NCBI GenBank assembly: GCA_028346125.1
Contig: JAOMEV010000003.1
Location: forward strand, 42,358 to 106,357
DNA from: Bacteriovoracales bacterium
GTDB lineage: Bacteria; Bdellovibrionota; Bacteriovoracia; Bacteriovoracales; Bacteriovoracaceae
Direction: 5' to 3'
Length of the DNA: 64,000 bases
Shown here: one piece after another, positions 34,332-43,643 of the stretch
Layout: each line of letters opens with the position of its first letter
How positions within the stretch are numbered: position 1 is the stretch's first letter
Translations under genes and position numbers: made by a program
Notes under the pieces: generated by a model
Databases searched by the model: none
What the model was told of the DNA's origin: nothing
The model's input: only the letters and a program-made list of their open reading frames with translations

Positions 34332-37291
34332 GTTCCTTGATCCCCTTTTACGTGTTTTGGAATTCCCAAGTTCTCTATAAAAATAGGTGTGACAACGATA
34401 GAAAGAAAAGTACCTGTAATCATTCCAAAAACATTAACAATGGCCATACCTCTATATAATTCTGAGCCTTCTCCACCAATAATTAAAGTAGGCAACATTC
34501 CCAAAATTGTTGAAAATGATGTCATTAAAATCGGTCTCGTTCGACTAGAAACGGCCCATTTAATTGCTTCTTCCTTTGTTCCCCCAGAAAAAAGCTTTTG
34601 ATTGGTTGCTTCGACCAAAAATATACCATTATTGACAACTATCCCTATAAGAAGAATAAAACCGACAAGTACACTTGCATTTACTGTTTCTCCCATAATA
34701 ATAAGACCGCAAATGGCCCCGCCAAGAGTCAAAGGTATTGTTCCCATAATAACCATCGCCTGTCTTATGGAATTAAATTGTATAACTAATATAAGGAATA
34801 CAATGAACGCCGAAATGCTAAGCGCCTTAATTAATCCGCCAAAACTTTCATTCATTGTCTCCAAGGTCCCCATACCTAAAATTTTATTTTTTGAAATTTT
34901 TAAAGTTTCCCTAATTCCTTGCATACTTTGGTCTGCCAATCCAATTGTGGAATTTTTTAGTTTAAAAAAGAGTGGAAAAAAATCATCACCGTTTTTTCTT
35001 TTCAAAAGTGGCTCATACTTTTCAACTTTATGTTTATAAAGTTCTCCAATTATATTTCTTTCACCTTTAGAGTTTATAACTGGAAGTCCAAGTAAAGTAC
35101 CATCTAAAGCGATCTTTAAAATGGCAGGTGTATCGAAATCAAAATCGGCAATTGATCCCAAATCTATTTCTTGAAGAGGTATAAAAAATTGGCTCAACCC
35201 ATGGTAAGTAGATAGGCCCATTCTATAAGTAGTCAAATGGTTAGGCTTTAAGTGGAAATTAAAACTTTTAGTCAGTTCAGGGCCTAGGCATGTTTTAACA
35301 GTAGGACTATTACAAAACTGTTTGATCAATTTATTTATTTTTTTTTCAGGTAAATTTTGACCTATAAAATAAAGTCCGTCATAACCGTAAGCTTCTCCTG
35401 ATGGAGCAGGTCCGACTGGCAGAATATTAATTTTACTAAAGTCTAAATTGGCCCCCTTAAATTTACTTTTTATAATATCTAAAGGCCTTGAATTTTTGAG
35501 AGAAAAAAGAACATCGACTGTATTTTTATTAAACAAAGAAACAGACCAACCTACTTCATCCCATTCCTTTAACGTTGAGGCAATTAAATTTCTTTTGGCA
35601 ATACCTTCTGCTGTTTTCCTAGAATTATTAATAGGGTACTTTAAGGAATAAACACGAGATGAAACCTGGGGAAGAAACTCCATATCAGGCAAAAAAAGAA
35701 CCGATCCTAAGCTAAAAAAAACGACACTTCCAGGAATAAGTAACTTATAGGCCAACTTTTTTCTGCAAAACCGTTGCGTACTTTGTGCTAATTTAATCAT
35801 ACTCTGTACAAGAAAATCAGATTTTTTAAAAAGGTAAAAAATCAAAGAGGGTGCTTTTGCATTTTTTCCTAGCATTTTAAAACATAACCAAGGGACAAGA
35901 CTGAAAACCGCAATAAGACAAAAAATTTGGGTTGATACAACAGTAAGACTAAGGTCTGAAAATAGCTTGCTAGAAACATTCTTTTGAAAGGCTATAGGTA
36001 GAAGAACTCCTGCTGTTGTTAATGTAGAGGCCAATACTCCCAAGCGAACGTCTTTAACACCTTTCCAACAGGCCATAAAAAGCGGTTCTTTTCTATTTAT
36101 TCTTTGAGTTATTGATTCCAAAACAACTGTTGAAGCATCGGTAATCATTCCAACTGCAAGAGAAAACCCATTTAAGCTAAAAAGGTTAATTGAAATGCTT
36201 AGCTGGTCCATGGCAAAAAAGGTTCCAAGAAGTGCTGTAGGAAAAACAACAGAAGCGACTAATACCCCAATTGTAGAACCTAAAAATATCATTAAGATAA
36301 GAGAGTTTAAAACAACCCCTATAAAAAAATTGGTAAATACTCCATTTTGGCTTTCTTTTATTTTTATTGCTTCATTATAAATTTCTTCTGTTTTCAATGA
36401 TGGTTTTTTTGAATTTTCAACTAATTGAAGAGTTTTGTTAATAATAGAAATAGTATCCGCTCCAGGGGCCTTAATAACTTCTAAGATGACCGCGGGCTTC
36501 TCCTTACCATATATAACTTGCGCTTTTGCTGGTGGTTTTGTGATATTTCCAATCCATTTCAAAAATACTTGAGATCCTTTGTGATTTATTATTGGTAACA
36601 GCTTCATATCCTCAGTTTTTTTAATTGGGATAGAGAGTGAATGATTTAAAGGTTTTCCTTTGTAAAACTTTCTTAACTTCCAGGTGTTATAAGCTTCATC
36701 AAGGATTTTATGAGAACTTACTTGGAACTGTGAAAGCTTTTCACTTTTTACATTAATATAGGTTTTTCCCAAATATTGTCCTGAAATCAAAACTTCAGAA
36801 ATACCAGGAATTCTCTCAACTTTACTTTTTACTTTAAGTGCGTGTGTAGAAAGTGACTCTAGCCCCTCACCATAAAAAACAACTCTGTAAATCGGGTTAT
36901 TACTTGGTTTATAAAGAACAAAAATAGGGTCTAATACGCCACTTGGGAGTGATAAATTTTCAACTGTCTGCCTTGCTTTTCGTAAACATTCTTCAGGTAA
37001 AAAATCCCATTTATAAAAGAGTTTAAAAACGGCTTTCCCCTCTTCTATATCCGCTTCGATTGATTTTAATTCTCCTGTTCTAAGTAAGGCCTTTTCTAAA
37101 GGGTAAACGATGTTGTGCTTTATATTAGATTCACTCATTGTCGGAGCAGGTATCACGACTGCAACGGCAGGAACTTCAACCAATGGAATAAATTCATTAG
37201 AAAGCTTGGGTATAGTAAAGTAACCAATTAAGAGGATAATGAGGTTTAAACAAACTGTAAAAACCCCTTTTTTAATAAATGTTTGAACCAT
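34328..37291 (-). CDS. RND efflux permease (AcrB/CzcA superfamily)
   Basis: 987 residues with the full RND layout: helix 1, porter domain, helices 2-6, helix 7, second porter domain, helices 8-12. Helix 4 keeps one acidic residue (VGMITDASTVVLESI, Asp aligned with AcrB D407), as in single-Asp pumps of the metal or lipid type. SSRTRPILMTSFSTILGMLP in the last helices is the classic RND motif. LAVGMITDAS and VGFILLIGIVVNNGIFLVEA are diagnostic. It is third-last in the STAS, TolC, adaptor, RND, PII, RND2 operon. Substrate unknown. Slightly shorter porter loops than AcrB (1049). Confidence 0.9.
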   Translation of the reverse strand: MVQTFIKKGVFTVCLNLIILLIGYFTIPKLSNEFIPLVEVPAVAVVIPAPTMSESNIKHNIVYPLEKALLRTGELKSIEADIEEGKAVFKLFYKWDFLPEECLRKARQTVENLSLPSGVLDPIFVLYKPSNNPIYRVVFYGEGLESLSTHALKVKSKVERIPGISEVLISGQYLGKTYINVKSEKLSQFQVSSHKILDEAYNTWKLRKFYKGKPLNHSLSIPIKKTEDMKLLPIINHKGSQVFLKWIGNITKPPAKAQVIYGKEKPAVILEVIKAPGADTISIINKTLQLVENSKKPSLKTEEIYNEAIKIKESQNGVFTNFFIGVVLNSLILMIFLGSTIGVLVASVVFPTALLGTFFAMDQLSISINLFSLNGFSLAVGMITDASTVVLESITQRINRKEPLFMACWKGVKDVRLGVLASTLTTAGVLLPIAFQKNVSSKLFSDLSLTVVSTQIFCLIAVFSLVPWLCFKMLGKNAKAPSLIFYLFKKSDFLVQSMIKLAQSTQRFCRKKLAYKLLIPGSVVFFSLGSVLFLPDMEFLPQVSSRVYSLKYPINNSRKTAEGIAKRNLIASTLKEWDEVGWSVSLFNKNTVDVLFSLKNSRPLDIIKSKFKGANLDFSKINILPVGPAPSGEAYGYDGLYFIGQNLPEKKINKLIKQFCNSPTVKTCLGPELTKSFNFHLKPNHLTTYRMGLSTYHGLSQFFIPLQEIDLGSIADFDFDTPAILKIALDGTLLGLPVINSKGERNIIGELYKHKVEKYEPLLKRKNGDDFFPLFFKLKNSTIGLADQSMQGIRETLKISKNKILGMGTLETMNESFGGLIKALSISAFIVFLILVIQFNSIRQAMVIMGTIPLTLGGAICGLIIMGETVNASVLVGFILLIGIVVNNGIFLVEATNQKLFSGGTKEEAIKWAVSSRTRPILMTSFSTILGMLPTLIIGGEGSELYRGMAIVNVFGMITGTFLSIVVTPIFIENLGIPKHVKGDQGT

Positions 37292-37323
37292 ATCTTTTTA
37301 GTTCTTCTAATTTAAATTATTAT

Positions 37324-38013
37324 TTACAGTAATATTTCTTCCAAGCAAGCCTTATCGCCAGAAATAAACTTAACTTTGTAACCTGTTGTATAAAGACCTA
37401 GCTCTTTTAAAGGAATTACTTTTTGGCAATTTTTTACTTTTCCTTCAATAAAAATGGGGAGGACTTCCCCTATCCGGTAGGGGGTACCATGAGACTCTAA
37501 ATTCACAAAAGACAGAACGGTTCCTGTATCAGGGTCTACGATTGGTGATAATCTATTTATTGTTCCAATTATACTTTTTTTATTTTGTGATAAAACACTA
37601 AGACCTTTCCGCACCTTTTTCGATTCATCAGGTGAAAAAGCTATTTCCATATACTTTTTATTAGAATTTACAATTGTAACAAGTGGCATTCCAGCACTTA
37701 TTGCAGCTCCAGGAGTCACATGAATCTTTGCAACAGTCCCCTTTAAAGTATTTCTATAGTTTCTAATCGTTTCCCTTTCTATTATACTAATAAGTATTCT
37801 TCCTCTACGAACTTTATCTCCTAATTTATATCTGATTTTATGAACAATACCACTACCTATTGAAACTTGAGTAGAAACAAATTTAGGCTTAATAACACCA
37901 TAAGATGGTATCAATTCTCTTAAGGAATCTGCTTTTGCTTTATCAGAGATAAAAAAAATCATTATAAATAAAAAAAACAATGGTTTAAAATATTTAATTA
38001 TTTTTTGATTCAT
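37324..38013 (-). CDS. Minimal periplasmic adaptor (membrane fusion) protein of the RND pump
   Basis: Only 229 residues; typical adaptors have 350-400. Signal or anchor segment (9-28). The two halves of the lipoyl domain (GSGIVHKIRYKLGDKVRRGR, then GTVAKIHVTPGAAISAG) are joined by a short link (SIIERETIRNYRNTLK), so the alpha-helical hairpin that usually reaches TolC is missing. A beta-barrel part follows (FSPDESKKVRKGL, TGTVLSFVNLESHGTPYRIGE). The membrane-proximal domain is also short. Its start overlaps the TolC-like gene by 20 bp. It may contact TolC with another subunit's help. Confidence 0.8.
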   Translation of the reverse strand: MNQKIIKYFKPLFFLFIMIFFISDKAKADSLRELIPSYGVIKPKFVSTQVSIGSGIVHKIRYKLGDKVRRGRILISIIERETIRNYRNTLKGTVAKIHVTPGAAISAGMPLVTIVNSNKKYMEIAFSPDESKKVRKGLSVLSQNKKSIIGTINRLSPIVDPDTGTVLSFVNLESHGTPYRIGEVLPIFIEGKVKNCQKVIPLKELGLYTTGYKVKFISGDKACLEEILL

Positions 38014-39412
38014 TTATTTTTACCTTATGTAATTCATCTATATTTGTTGCTATATTTAAAAGAGCTATTTCGTAACTCTTTTGAGCATTTCGTTTATCGA
38101 TTTCTTTTTTGGCCAAATCAAGAATTAAAAAGCTTTCCTCAGTTTTTGTGGAGACCCCTCTTTCACGAATCTTTTTTAGGTTTTTTATTTTAGATTTTTT
38201 TTCTCTTATAATGGCCTCATTAAATTTTTTATCCTGAAGTGATATTTCAGCTTGAGCGTAATCTTTCCTCAAAAGAACCAACCCTTTCGATAGTTGGTCT
38301 CTTCTTCTTATCTGACTTATTTTGTACATATTAAACGCTTGATTCCTTCGTCCGCTTGAATAGAAACCATCGAAAAGGTTAAATTGCATAACCACACTAG
38401 CACTCCATCCATTAGAAACCTCTTTTGACTTTAAAGATTGTGTTGTCGTATGACTTGCAGATAAAAATGCCAGCGGAACCCATGCTCTTTCCCATGTGGT
38501 TGTATTATAAATATTTTTGTAGTTTTCAATATCTATTGATAAATTCTTTGATTGCTTGGACTTTTTTAAGAACTTTTTTGATGCTTTTTCAAAAGGTGGT
38601 AAATTATAACTAAGAGACAAAGTTGAAAGTTCCTTTATCCAATTTTCTTCATATTTGGGTATTAGGTTTTTAAGCGCTAAGTGGCCTGTTTCAATTGCCC
38701 CTTCGACTTTGGCCTTTTGGTAAAGAACCTCTTTGTATTTTTTATCTATTTTCAGTCTCCTGCTTGGACCAAAAAAAAGTTTCCTTGTCTTACTTAAGCT
38801 CTGATTTCTTAAACGTTTTAACATGTACTCTGCACTATATAATATTTTTCTTACCTTTAATAAGCCTTGAATCTCTAAAAGAGTATGTATTAGTTCCTTT
38901 TTTTTACGATCCAATATCATATCTTTTTCAAGTATTTTTTGATTAACTCCATTTCGAGCATTTGAAATAGAATTTTGAGTCGCAAATCTTGAAAAAATAT
39001 TAAAAGTTAAACCCAAGCTTCCTGAGATAGAGTCAGAGTTTACTGTATAATTTGAACCGTCCCCAGAACCTCCGGCAAGTCCCATTTTACGAGCATTACC
39101 TGAAGGGTCGGAACTTGATGAGCTTGCTTGCTGTTCACTTCCGCCATTCGCACCAAATTTTAAATCCATTTTAGGATAATGACCTGATTTAGAAACAGTA
39201 AGATTTTCTTCTGCCAACACTCGATCTCTTTTTTTAATTTTAATTTCATCGTTTGTTAAAAGAAGTTGTTTATTAAAGAATTCAAAATTATAGGAATTTA
39301 TGCCACTCTTTTTCTCCTTTGTACTAGAAGCTTTTCCATTGTATGTGTTTACAACTAACAAGACAGTATAAATAAAAATTCTTAATGAGCTTAAAATTTT
39401 TTTATGACTCAA
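37994..39412 (-). CDS. TolC-like outer-membrane efflux protein
   Basis: Start chosen at the TTG at 39412 (read as MSHKKILSSLRIF): GGAGG lies exactly six bases upstream. The frame is open to an ATG at 39442 but that has no ribosome site. 472 residues: signal peptide, a Gly/Ser/Asn-rich strand region (about 85-130), long coiled-coil helices (about 140-300 and 370-470), the two-repeat TolC plan. The sequence of the helices is Lys-rich and divergent. It overlaps the STAS gene stop by 11 bp upstream and the adaptor by 20 bp downstream, so it is tightly coupled in the efflux operon. Confidence 0.8.
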   Translation of the reverse strand: MSHKKILSSLRIFIYTVLLVVNTYNGKASSTKEKKSGINSYNFEFFNKQLLLTNDEIKIKKRDRVLAEENLTVSKSGHYPKMDLKFGANGGSEQQASSSSSDPSGNARKMGLAGGSGDGSNYTVNSDSISGSLGLTFNIFSRFATQNSISNARNGVNQKILEKDMILDRKKKELIHTLLEIQGLLKVRKILYSAEYMLKRLRNQSLSKTRKLFFGPSRRLKIDKKYKEVLYQKAKVEGAIETGHLALKNLIPKYEENWIKELSTLSLSYNLPPFEKASKKFLKKSKQSKNLSIDIENYKNIYNTTTWERAWVPLAFLSASHTTTQSLKSKEVSNGWSASVVMQFNLFDGFYSSGRRNQAFNMYKISQIRRRDQLSKGLVLLRKDYAQAEISLQDKKFNEAIIREKKSKIKNLKKIRERGVSTKTEESFLILDLAKKEIDKRNAQKSYEIALLNIATNIDELHKVKINESKNN

Positions 39413-39710
39413 GAAGATCCTCCAGCGTTGGAAAAAATGCAAGTTCTCTAGGATGGGTAAAAAGCGCTAAGGTTTCTATAATTTCTTTGTCTTTGCAGAT
39501 TAGTACAAAATCATCATCTCTTTCTTGTGCTTCTTGAATTTTTTTTGAAAGAATTAAGAGCCCACGCCAATTTACAGATTTCATACTAGAAAGGTCTAGA
39601 ACTATTTTTTGACCACTTATTTTTTCAAGAAGCTCTAATTCTTGGACGAAATTTGAAATAGTGAAAGAATCCACTTCTCCTTCCACCATAAAAATATTTC
39701 GCTCTTCCAT
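39402..39710 (-). CDS. STAS-domain protein, first gene of the RND operon
   Basis: 102 residues from the ATG at 39710 (MEERNIFMVEGEVDSF); GAGG lies close by. The frame is open upstream to 39824 without a better site. The STAS fold can be followed: IFMVEGEVDSFTISNFVQEL, KIVLDLSSMKSVNWRGLLIL, FVLICKDKEIIETL. At the phosphorylation loop anti-sigma antagonists have DSSG, here SVNWRG, so the usual Ser is missing and control by phosphorylation is unlikely. STAS proteins next to membrane transporters are known in the Mla lipid system (MlaB). Here it may regulate or assemble the RND pump. Family good, role inferred. Confidence 0.75.
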   Translation of the reverse strand: MEERNIFMVEGEVDSFTISNFVQELELLEKISGQKIVLDLSSMKSVNWRGLLILSKKIQEAQERDDDFVLICKDKEIIETLALFTHPRELAFFPTLEDLLES

Positions 39711-39995
39711 TACCTCTATATTAATTTTCAAAAAATATTCCCATATTACATGTAAAATATTTAAGATTTCATAATAATTCTTTATTGATTTTGTCGATAG
39801 TAGGAAAAAATCTAACGCTTTCAAACATTTTCGGAAACGAGTTCCTATAGGTCTCTTTACGAAATATTACTTTGTTTGACCTTTTTGGATTTTCAAATTG
39901 TTTTATCTAGAAATTGTCAAAGATTAAAATAATAATATTTTTTTTTCTTACCTTACTTCAGTGATAATATAACTGTTATGAGGAGGTGAAAATAC

Positions 39996-40553
39996 ATGAA
40001 CTTTAGAATATGGTCTTTATACATCATTTTACTTACCTCCTTATTTTTATTTGCAGATGAATACAAACCTACCTTTGAACTTATTGTAAAAGATGAAGCC
40101 TTCGAAGTTCGGCATTATCCAAAAATGTTAGTTGCAAAAACTGAAAGTGGAAACAATAATAACTCCCTGTTTAAAAAGCTTGCTGGTTACATTTTTGGTG
40201 GTAATAAGTCTAAAAAACAGATTCCAATGACTGCGCCTGTTTTTATGAAAGATAGGCCTGGCGAGTATTCAATGATGTTTATTATGCCATCCGGGCATAC
40301 TCTTAAAACCCTGCCAAAGCCTACAAGCTCAAAAGTTAAATTAGAGTCATTTTATTTAGGTAAAGTCGCGGTTATTCGTTACAGTGGATTTAACCCAAAA
40401 GAGAAAAGATTACAAAAATTTAAAGAGCTTTTAAAGTGGACAAAGAAGAAAGGTCACAAGGTTATTGGTCAAGGTTTCATTACTGCTGGTTACGATTCTC
40501 CTTGGACCTTTCCATGGAATAGAAGAAATGAAGTCTTGGTTAATATAAAATGA
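39996..40553 (+). CDS. SOUL haem-binding family protein
   Basis: 185 residues with a signal peptide (ending SLFLFA). SOUL signatures are plain: FELIVKDEAFEVRHYPKMLV at the start, LAGYIFGGNKSKKQIPMTAP (102 residues in), VFMKDRPGEYSMMFIMPS, and the end YDSPWTFPWNRRNEVLVNI. The family binds haem or other porphyrins, or acts as a small hydrophobic-ligand carrier, and bacterial members are mostly periplasmic. A perfect GAGGAGGTG ribosome site suggests strong translation. Single gene. Confidence 0.92.
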   Translation: MNFRIWSLYIILLTSLFLFADEYKPTFELIVKDEAFEVRHYPKMLVAKTESGNNNNSLFKKLAGYIFGGNKSKKQIPMTAPVFMKDRPGEYSMMFIMPSGHTLKTLPKPTSSKVKLESFYLGKVAVIRYSGFNPKEKRLQKFKELLKWTKKKGHKVIGQGFITAGYDSPWTFPWNRRNEVLVNIK

Positions 40554-40844
40554 AACCTATAATCGATATTACCTTAATCAAATTTTAATTAAGGTTACAA
40601 TAAATTCAATTGACTGCCAAAAAATCATGCGATTTTCTTAAACTTTATAAATAATTTTTTTTTAACTAAATTTTTATTTTATTTATAAACCATTGATAAG
40701 GTAATGATTATTAAGTTTTTTAATAATACTTTCAGTCTTTTTCCCTAAATCCATTAAAATAATATTTAGTTAAAAAAGTTAAGAAAAATTAAGGTTTATT
40801 ACATTTAATGCTGTGAAAACTTCGATGTAGACGGAGGCCTTATC

Positions 40845-41681
40845 GTGAAAGTTAAATTGTTTTTTATCAAAGTATTATTCGGGTTAATTTCTTTTGTTAG
40901 TTTTTTTGTCCTTAGCTCTGAAGGCCAACAAATTAATAAAGAAAACTTAAACCATCAAAGGGTGAAAGAATCGGTTTTTTCTATTAACTCATTTGAACAT
41001 GGTGTTACTGCCAATGCATTTTTAGTTTCCCTAAAAAAAGGAATTTGGTTTTTTACAAATGCTCATGTGTGCGGTGGTAAGAACCAATCAATTGAAAAAA
41101 ATAAAAGGTATTACTTTACTCTTGAAGGGGCCAAAGTCTCTTATTATTTAAAACTATCAGGAAAAGATATCATTATGGACAAAGTAAATGATCTTTGTGC
41201 TTTTCCACTTTCAAATAAAATAAAGAAAAAATATCTTACTTTCTCAGAAAGTTTTAATAAGGGATTAACTTCTGAAGAGTTTAAAATGCCAACAAAGTTC
41301 AAAGGTCAGCATAGGTTTTTTTCTAAAGTTAAAATCATTGATAAAGATTGTACTTCTATTTATTCCTGCGAGAGGCTCCGTTCAAAAAATAAAAAAAGGA
41401 GTGGAAATATGATTACAGACTTTAAAATAAAGCAAGGGATGAGTGGGTCACCTATTCTAAATAAAAACCACGAGATTCAATATATCGCCTACGGTAGATT
41501 GGAATTAACTGTTGGATCTTTTAGAAGTGTCGTAGGCCTTATTCAAGGTGGATCCCCTCTCAAAAGATTTGTAGAAAAAGTGCAAAAAGCTGATTTGAAT
41601 AATGACACTTTCGATTCTTCAAGTCTTTCTTATAAGGTTTCAGAAAAAGAAAATAATACAGGGTCCGTTGTTACTATTTAA
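40845..41681 (+). CDS. Secreted trypsin-like serine protease
   Basis: 278 residues, GTG start with GGAGG seven bases before. Signal peptide (1-25). The catalytic triad is visible as H74 (WFFTNAHVCGG), D116 (VNDLCAF) and S202 (KIKQGMSGSPIL), in the order and spacing of chymotrypsin-fold peptidases (Trypsin_2/S1 group). The region before the Ser contains a Cys pair (DKDCTSIYSCERL) that may form a disulfide, and the C-terminal tail (about 250-278) is Ser/Asn-rich and probably unstructured. In a predatory bacterium it might degrade prey protein, but that is only a suggestion. Convergent with the methyltransferase gene. Confidence 0.85.
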   Translation: MKVKLFFIKVLFGLISFVSFFVLSSEGQQINKENLNHQRVKESVFSINSFEHGVTANAFLVSLKKGIWFFTNAHVCGGKNQSIEKNKRYYFTLEGAKVSYYLKLSGKDIIMDKVNDLCAFPLSNKIKKKYLTFSESFNKGLTSEEFKMPTKFKGQHRFFSKVKIIDKDCTSIYSCERLRSKNKKRSGNMITDFKIKQGMSGSPILNKNHEIQYIAYGRLELTVGSFRSVVGLIQGGSPLKRFVEKVQKADLNNDTFDSSSLSYKVSEKENNTGSVVTI

Positions 41682-41695
41682 CTTAAAGGCCCTAC

Positions 41696-42346
41696 CTACT
41701 TTTTCTTTGATTGGCGACAAAAATAAAGGCGATAAGCTCTGTCCCCATGCTTTCTAACAATGTTAATATGCTTAATAACCTTTAACCCTTGGCCTTCTAG
41801 TAAGGCCTTAAGCTCCTGATCATTAAAGTAACGATGAATTCTTCCATTATCATCGATAAACTTATCATTTGATTTAGAAATTGGGTTATCCTCTTCATTA
41901 AAAGTTGAAAGTACTAATACGGACTCTTTTAACATCAGAGAATTAATTTTTTCGAGATATTTTTTATATTCACTCGGGTGTTGATGATGGAAGCAACCAT
42001 TATCTAAGATAAGTCCAAATTTTTGTGAAATTTTTAAATCCATAAAGTTATCTTTAAAAAATATCACATTCTTATTTTTTTTTAAAACTTGAAAACATCG
42101 AGGATGGGAAAAAAGATCAACTCCAACAACTAATTTATAAAACCTTGCAAGATACTCCATGTCGTGCCCGGCACCACATCCAATATCTAAAACCTGAATA
42201 TCACTTTTTACCTTTAATTCTTTTTGAATTAAATAGGGTACGATTCGCATTTCCGACTCATGGGTCCATTCATCACTTCGCTCTAAATACTGTTTTGTAA
42301 AGGCCTTAAGAAGAACATTTTGATATTTACTTTTTACCTTTTCCAT
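41696..42346 (-). CDS. Class I SAM-dependent methyltransferase
   Basis: 216 residues. SAM-binding motif I VLDIGCGAGHDMEYLARF (about 59-76), motif II VVGVDLFSHPRCF, motif III-like GLILDNGCFHHQHPSEYKKY. The family is a general small-molecule or thiopurine-type methyltransferase (Methyltransf_11/TehB-like). DNGCFHH at motif III resembles TehB/TPMT proteins. GGAGAATGT before ATG. It is the third gene of a propeller-MFS-methyltransferase operon (20 bp gap), so the substrate may be the exported compound. Confidence 0.85.
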   Translation of the reverse strand: MEKVKSKYQNVLLKAFTKQYLERSDEWTHESEMRIVPYLIQKELKVKSDIQVLDIGCGAGHDMEYLARFYKLVVGVDLFSHPRCFQVLKKNKNVIFFKDNFMDLKISQKFGLILDNGCFHHQHPSEYKKYLEKINSLMLKESVLVLSTFNEEDNPISKSNDKFIDDNGRIHRYFNDQELKALLEGQGLKVIKHINIVRKHGDRAYRLYFCRQSKKK

Positions 42347-42366
42347 ACATTCTCCAACTAAATAAC

Positions 42367-43593
42367 TTATGCCTTTTCAAAATTAAAATCACTATCCTTA
42401 ATTTGACCTCCAAAAAAATAGGTCTTTGCCAAAACGACGGCCATCAAAATTAAAAAAGAGGATAGCGCAAATATATTGACAATCCCTATTTTACTTACAA
42501 AAAATGATCGACAAGCGGTAGATGATACGAATATTAAATAATTAAATAACCTAAAAAGTCCTGCCATTCGCCCCAGCATATGCCCAGGAGTTAAGCTTTG
42601 AATTATGACATCCATTGAAACTAAATAAGAGAACGTTCCAACTGAAATAAGAAATTGTCCTATCAATAAAGATTCAGTTGATGGCCACAAAAAAAGAAGA
42701 CTTCCAGTAAGGTTGAGGCACAAACAAATTTGAAGAAAAGGACCTCTACCCATTAATTTTAAACGCCCCACCATAATTGATCCAACAAGCATTCCGATAC
42801 CATCAACTGCTAGAACAAGACCCGTTTGACTATCATTAAGCTTTAAATAGTCCTTAACATAAAATAAAACCATCATTTGAATTCCACTTGTTGCCATTCC
42901 ATTAAAAAATGTAATGAGCATAATTTTTTTCAAAACAAAGTTTTTTCTTAAAAACTGAAATCCCTCCTTCATATCATTTAGTACAGTCTTTAGACCTTTA
43001 TCCTTCGGAATGATTCTATTATTAGGAATTTTGCTCCAACAACAAAAAATTATAGGTCCAAGGTAGGTTAATGAATTAACCCATAGTAAAGTTCCATAGG
43101 AGGTAAACTTCAACAACAAACCTCCTACCGTTGGACCCGCAATAAACATAAGTGTGTGAATTGTTGCCAAGCTAGTTATTGCATCTACTTTTTTATCTTC
43201 AAACATTTCAGGAACAACCGATATTTCTGCTGTTCTTGAAAATTCAAAACCAATACTTAAAAGTGCACCGGAGGCATAAAGCATCCACATTTCTAAGAAA
43301 CTCCATTGAAAAAGAATTGCTATAAGCATGCTGCAGAAGCTTTGAAAAATAAGGGCCTTAAAAAGGATATTTCTTTTTTTTGCCCGATCAATTAATGGCC
43401 CTGCAAAAAAACCAAAAATAATTCGAGGGAAAAACTGACAAATGGCCATAACCCCCATATCAATAAAAGACTTTGTCATACTATAGGCCAACAAGGGAAG
43501 TACTATTGAATAAACAGCATTTCCAAATCGGTCTATAGACAACCCTAAAGCGTAGGCCAAAAATCTTTTATTAAACCATATATTATTTTTCAT
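42367..43593 (-). CDS. MFS transporter, MFS_3/EntS-like exporter
   Basis: 408 residues, 12 predicted helices. GPLIDRAKKRNIL in loop 2-3 is the D-R-x-x-R MFS motif; LAVDGIGMLVGSIMVGRL in helix 8-9 is the repeat. The sequence profile (FAGPLIDR, SSTACRSFFVSKIG) is that of the MFS_3 subgroup, which includes EntS and macrolide exporters. It lies between the propeller gene (50 bp upstream) and the methyltransferase. The start has no clear ribosome site, suggesting translational coupling or a leader. Export of a small molecule is the likely job. Confidence 0.85.
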   Translation of the reverse strand: MKNNIWFNKRFLAYALGLSIDRFGNAVYSIVLPLLAYSMTKSFIDMGVMAICQFFPRIIFGFFAGPLIDRAKKRNILFKALIFQSFCSMLIAILFQWSFLEMWMLYASGALLSIGFEFSRTAEISVVPEMFEDKKVDAITSLATIHTLMFIAGPTVGGLLLKFTSYGTLLWVNSLTYLGPIIFCCWSKIPNNRIIPKDKGLKTVLNDMKEGFQFLRKNFVLKKIMLITFFNGMATSGIQMMVLFYVKDYLKLNDSQTGLVLAVDGIGMLVGSIMVGRLKLMGRGPFLQICLCLNLTGSLLFLWPSTESLLIGQFLISVGTFSYLVSMDVIIQSLTPGHMLGRMAGLFRLFNYLIFVSSTACRSFFVSKIGIVNIFALSSFLILMAVVLAKTYFFGGQIKDSDFNFEKA

Positions 43594-43643
43594 AAGGCAA
43601 AAGTTAAAAGTAATATTTTCAAGATCATTCTTTTTTCCATTTT

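Noticed and set aside
34389..36380. Several plus-strand frames of 60-145 codons opposite the RND gene
   Set aside because: They are antisense to a well-supported coding region, lack ribosome sites and have no recognisable domains.
40680..40740. GATAAGGTAATGATTATTAA, partly like a Fur box
   Set aside because: Too few matches to the 19-bp consensus in an AT-rich region, and no iron gene directly downstream (a serine protease follows).
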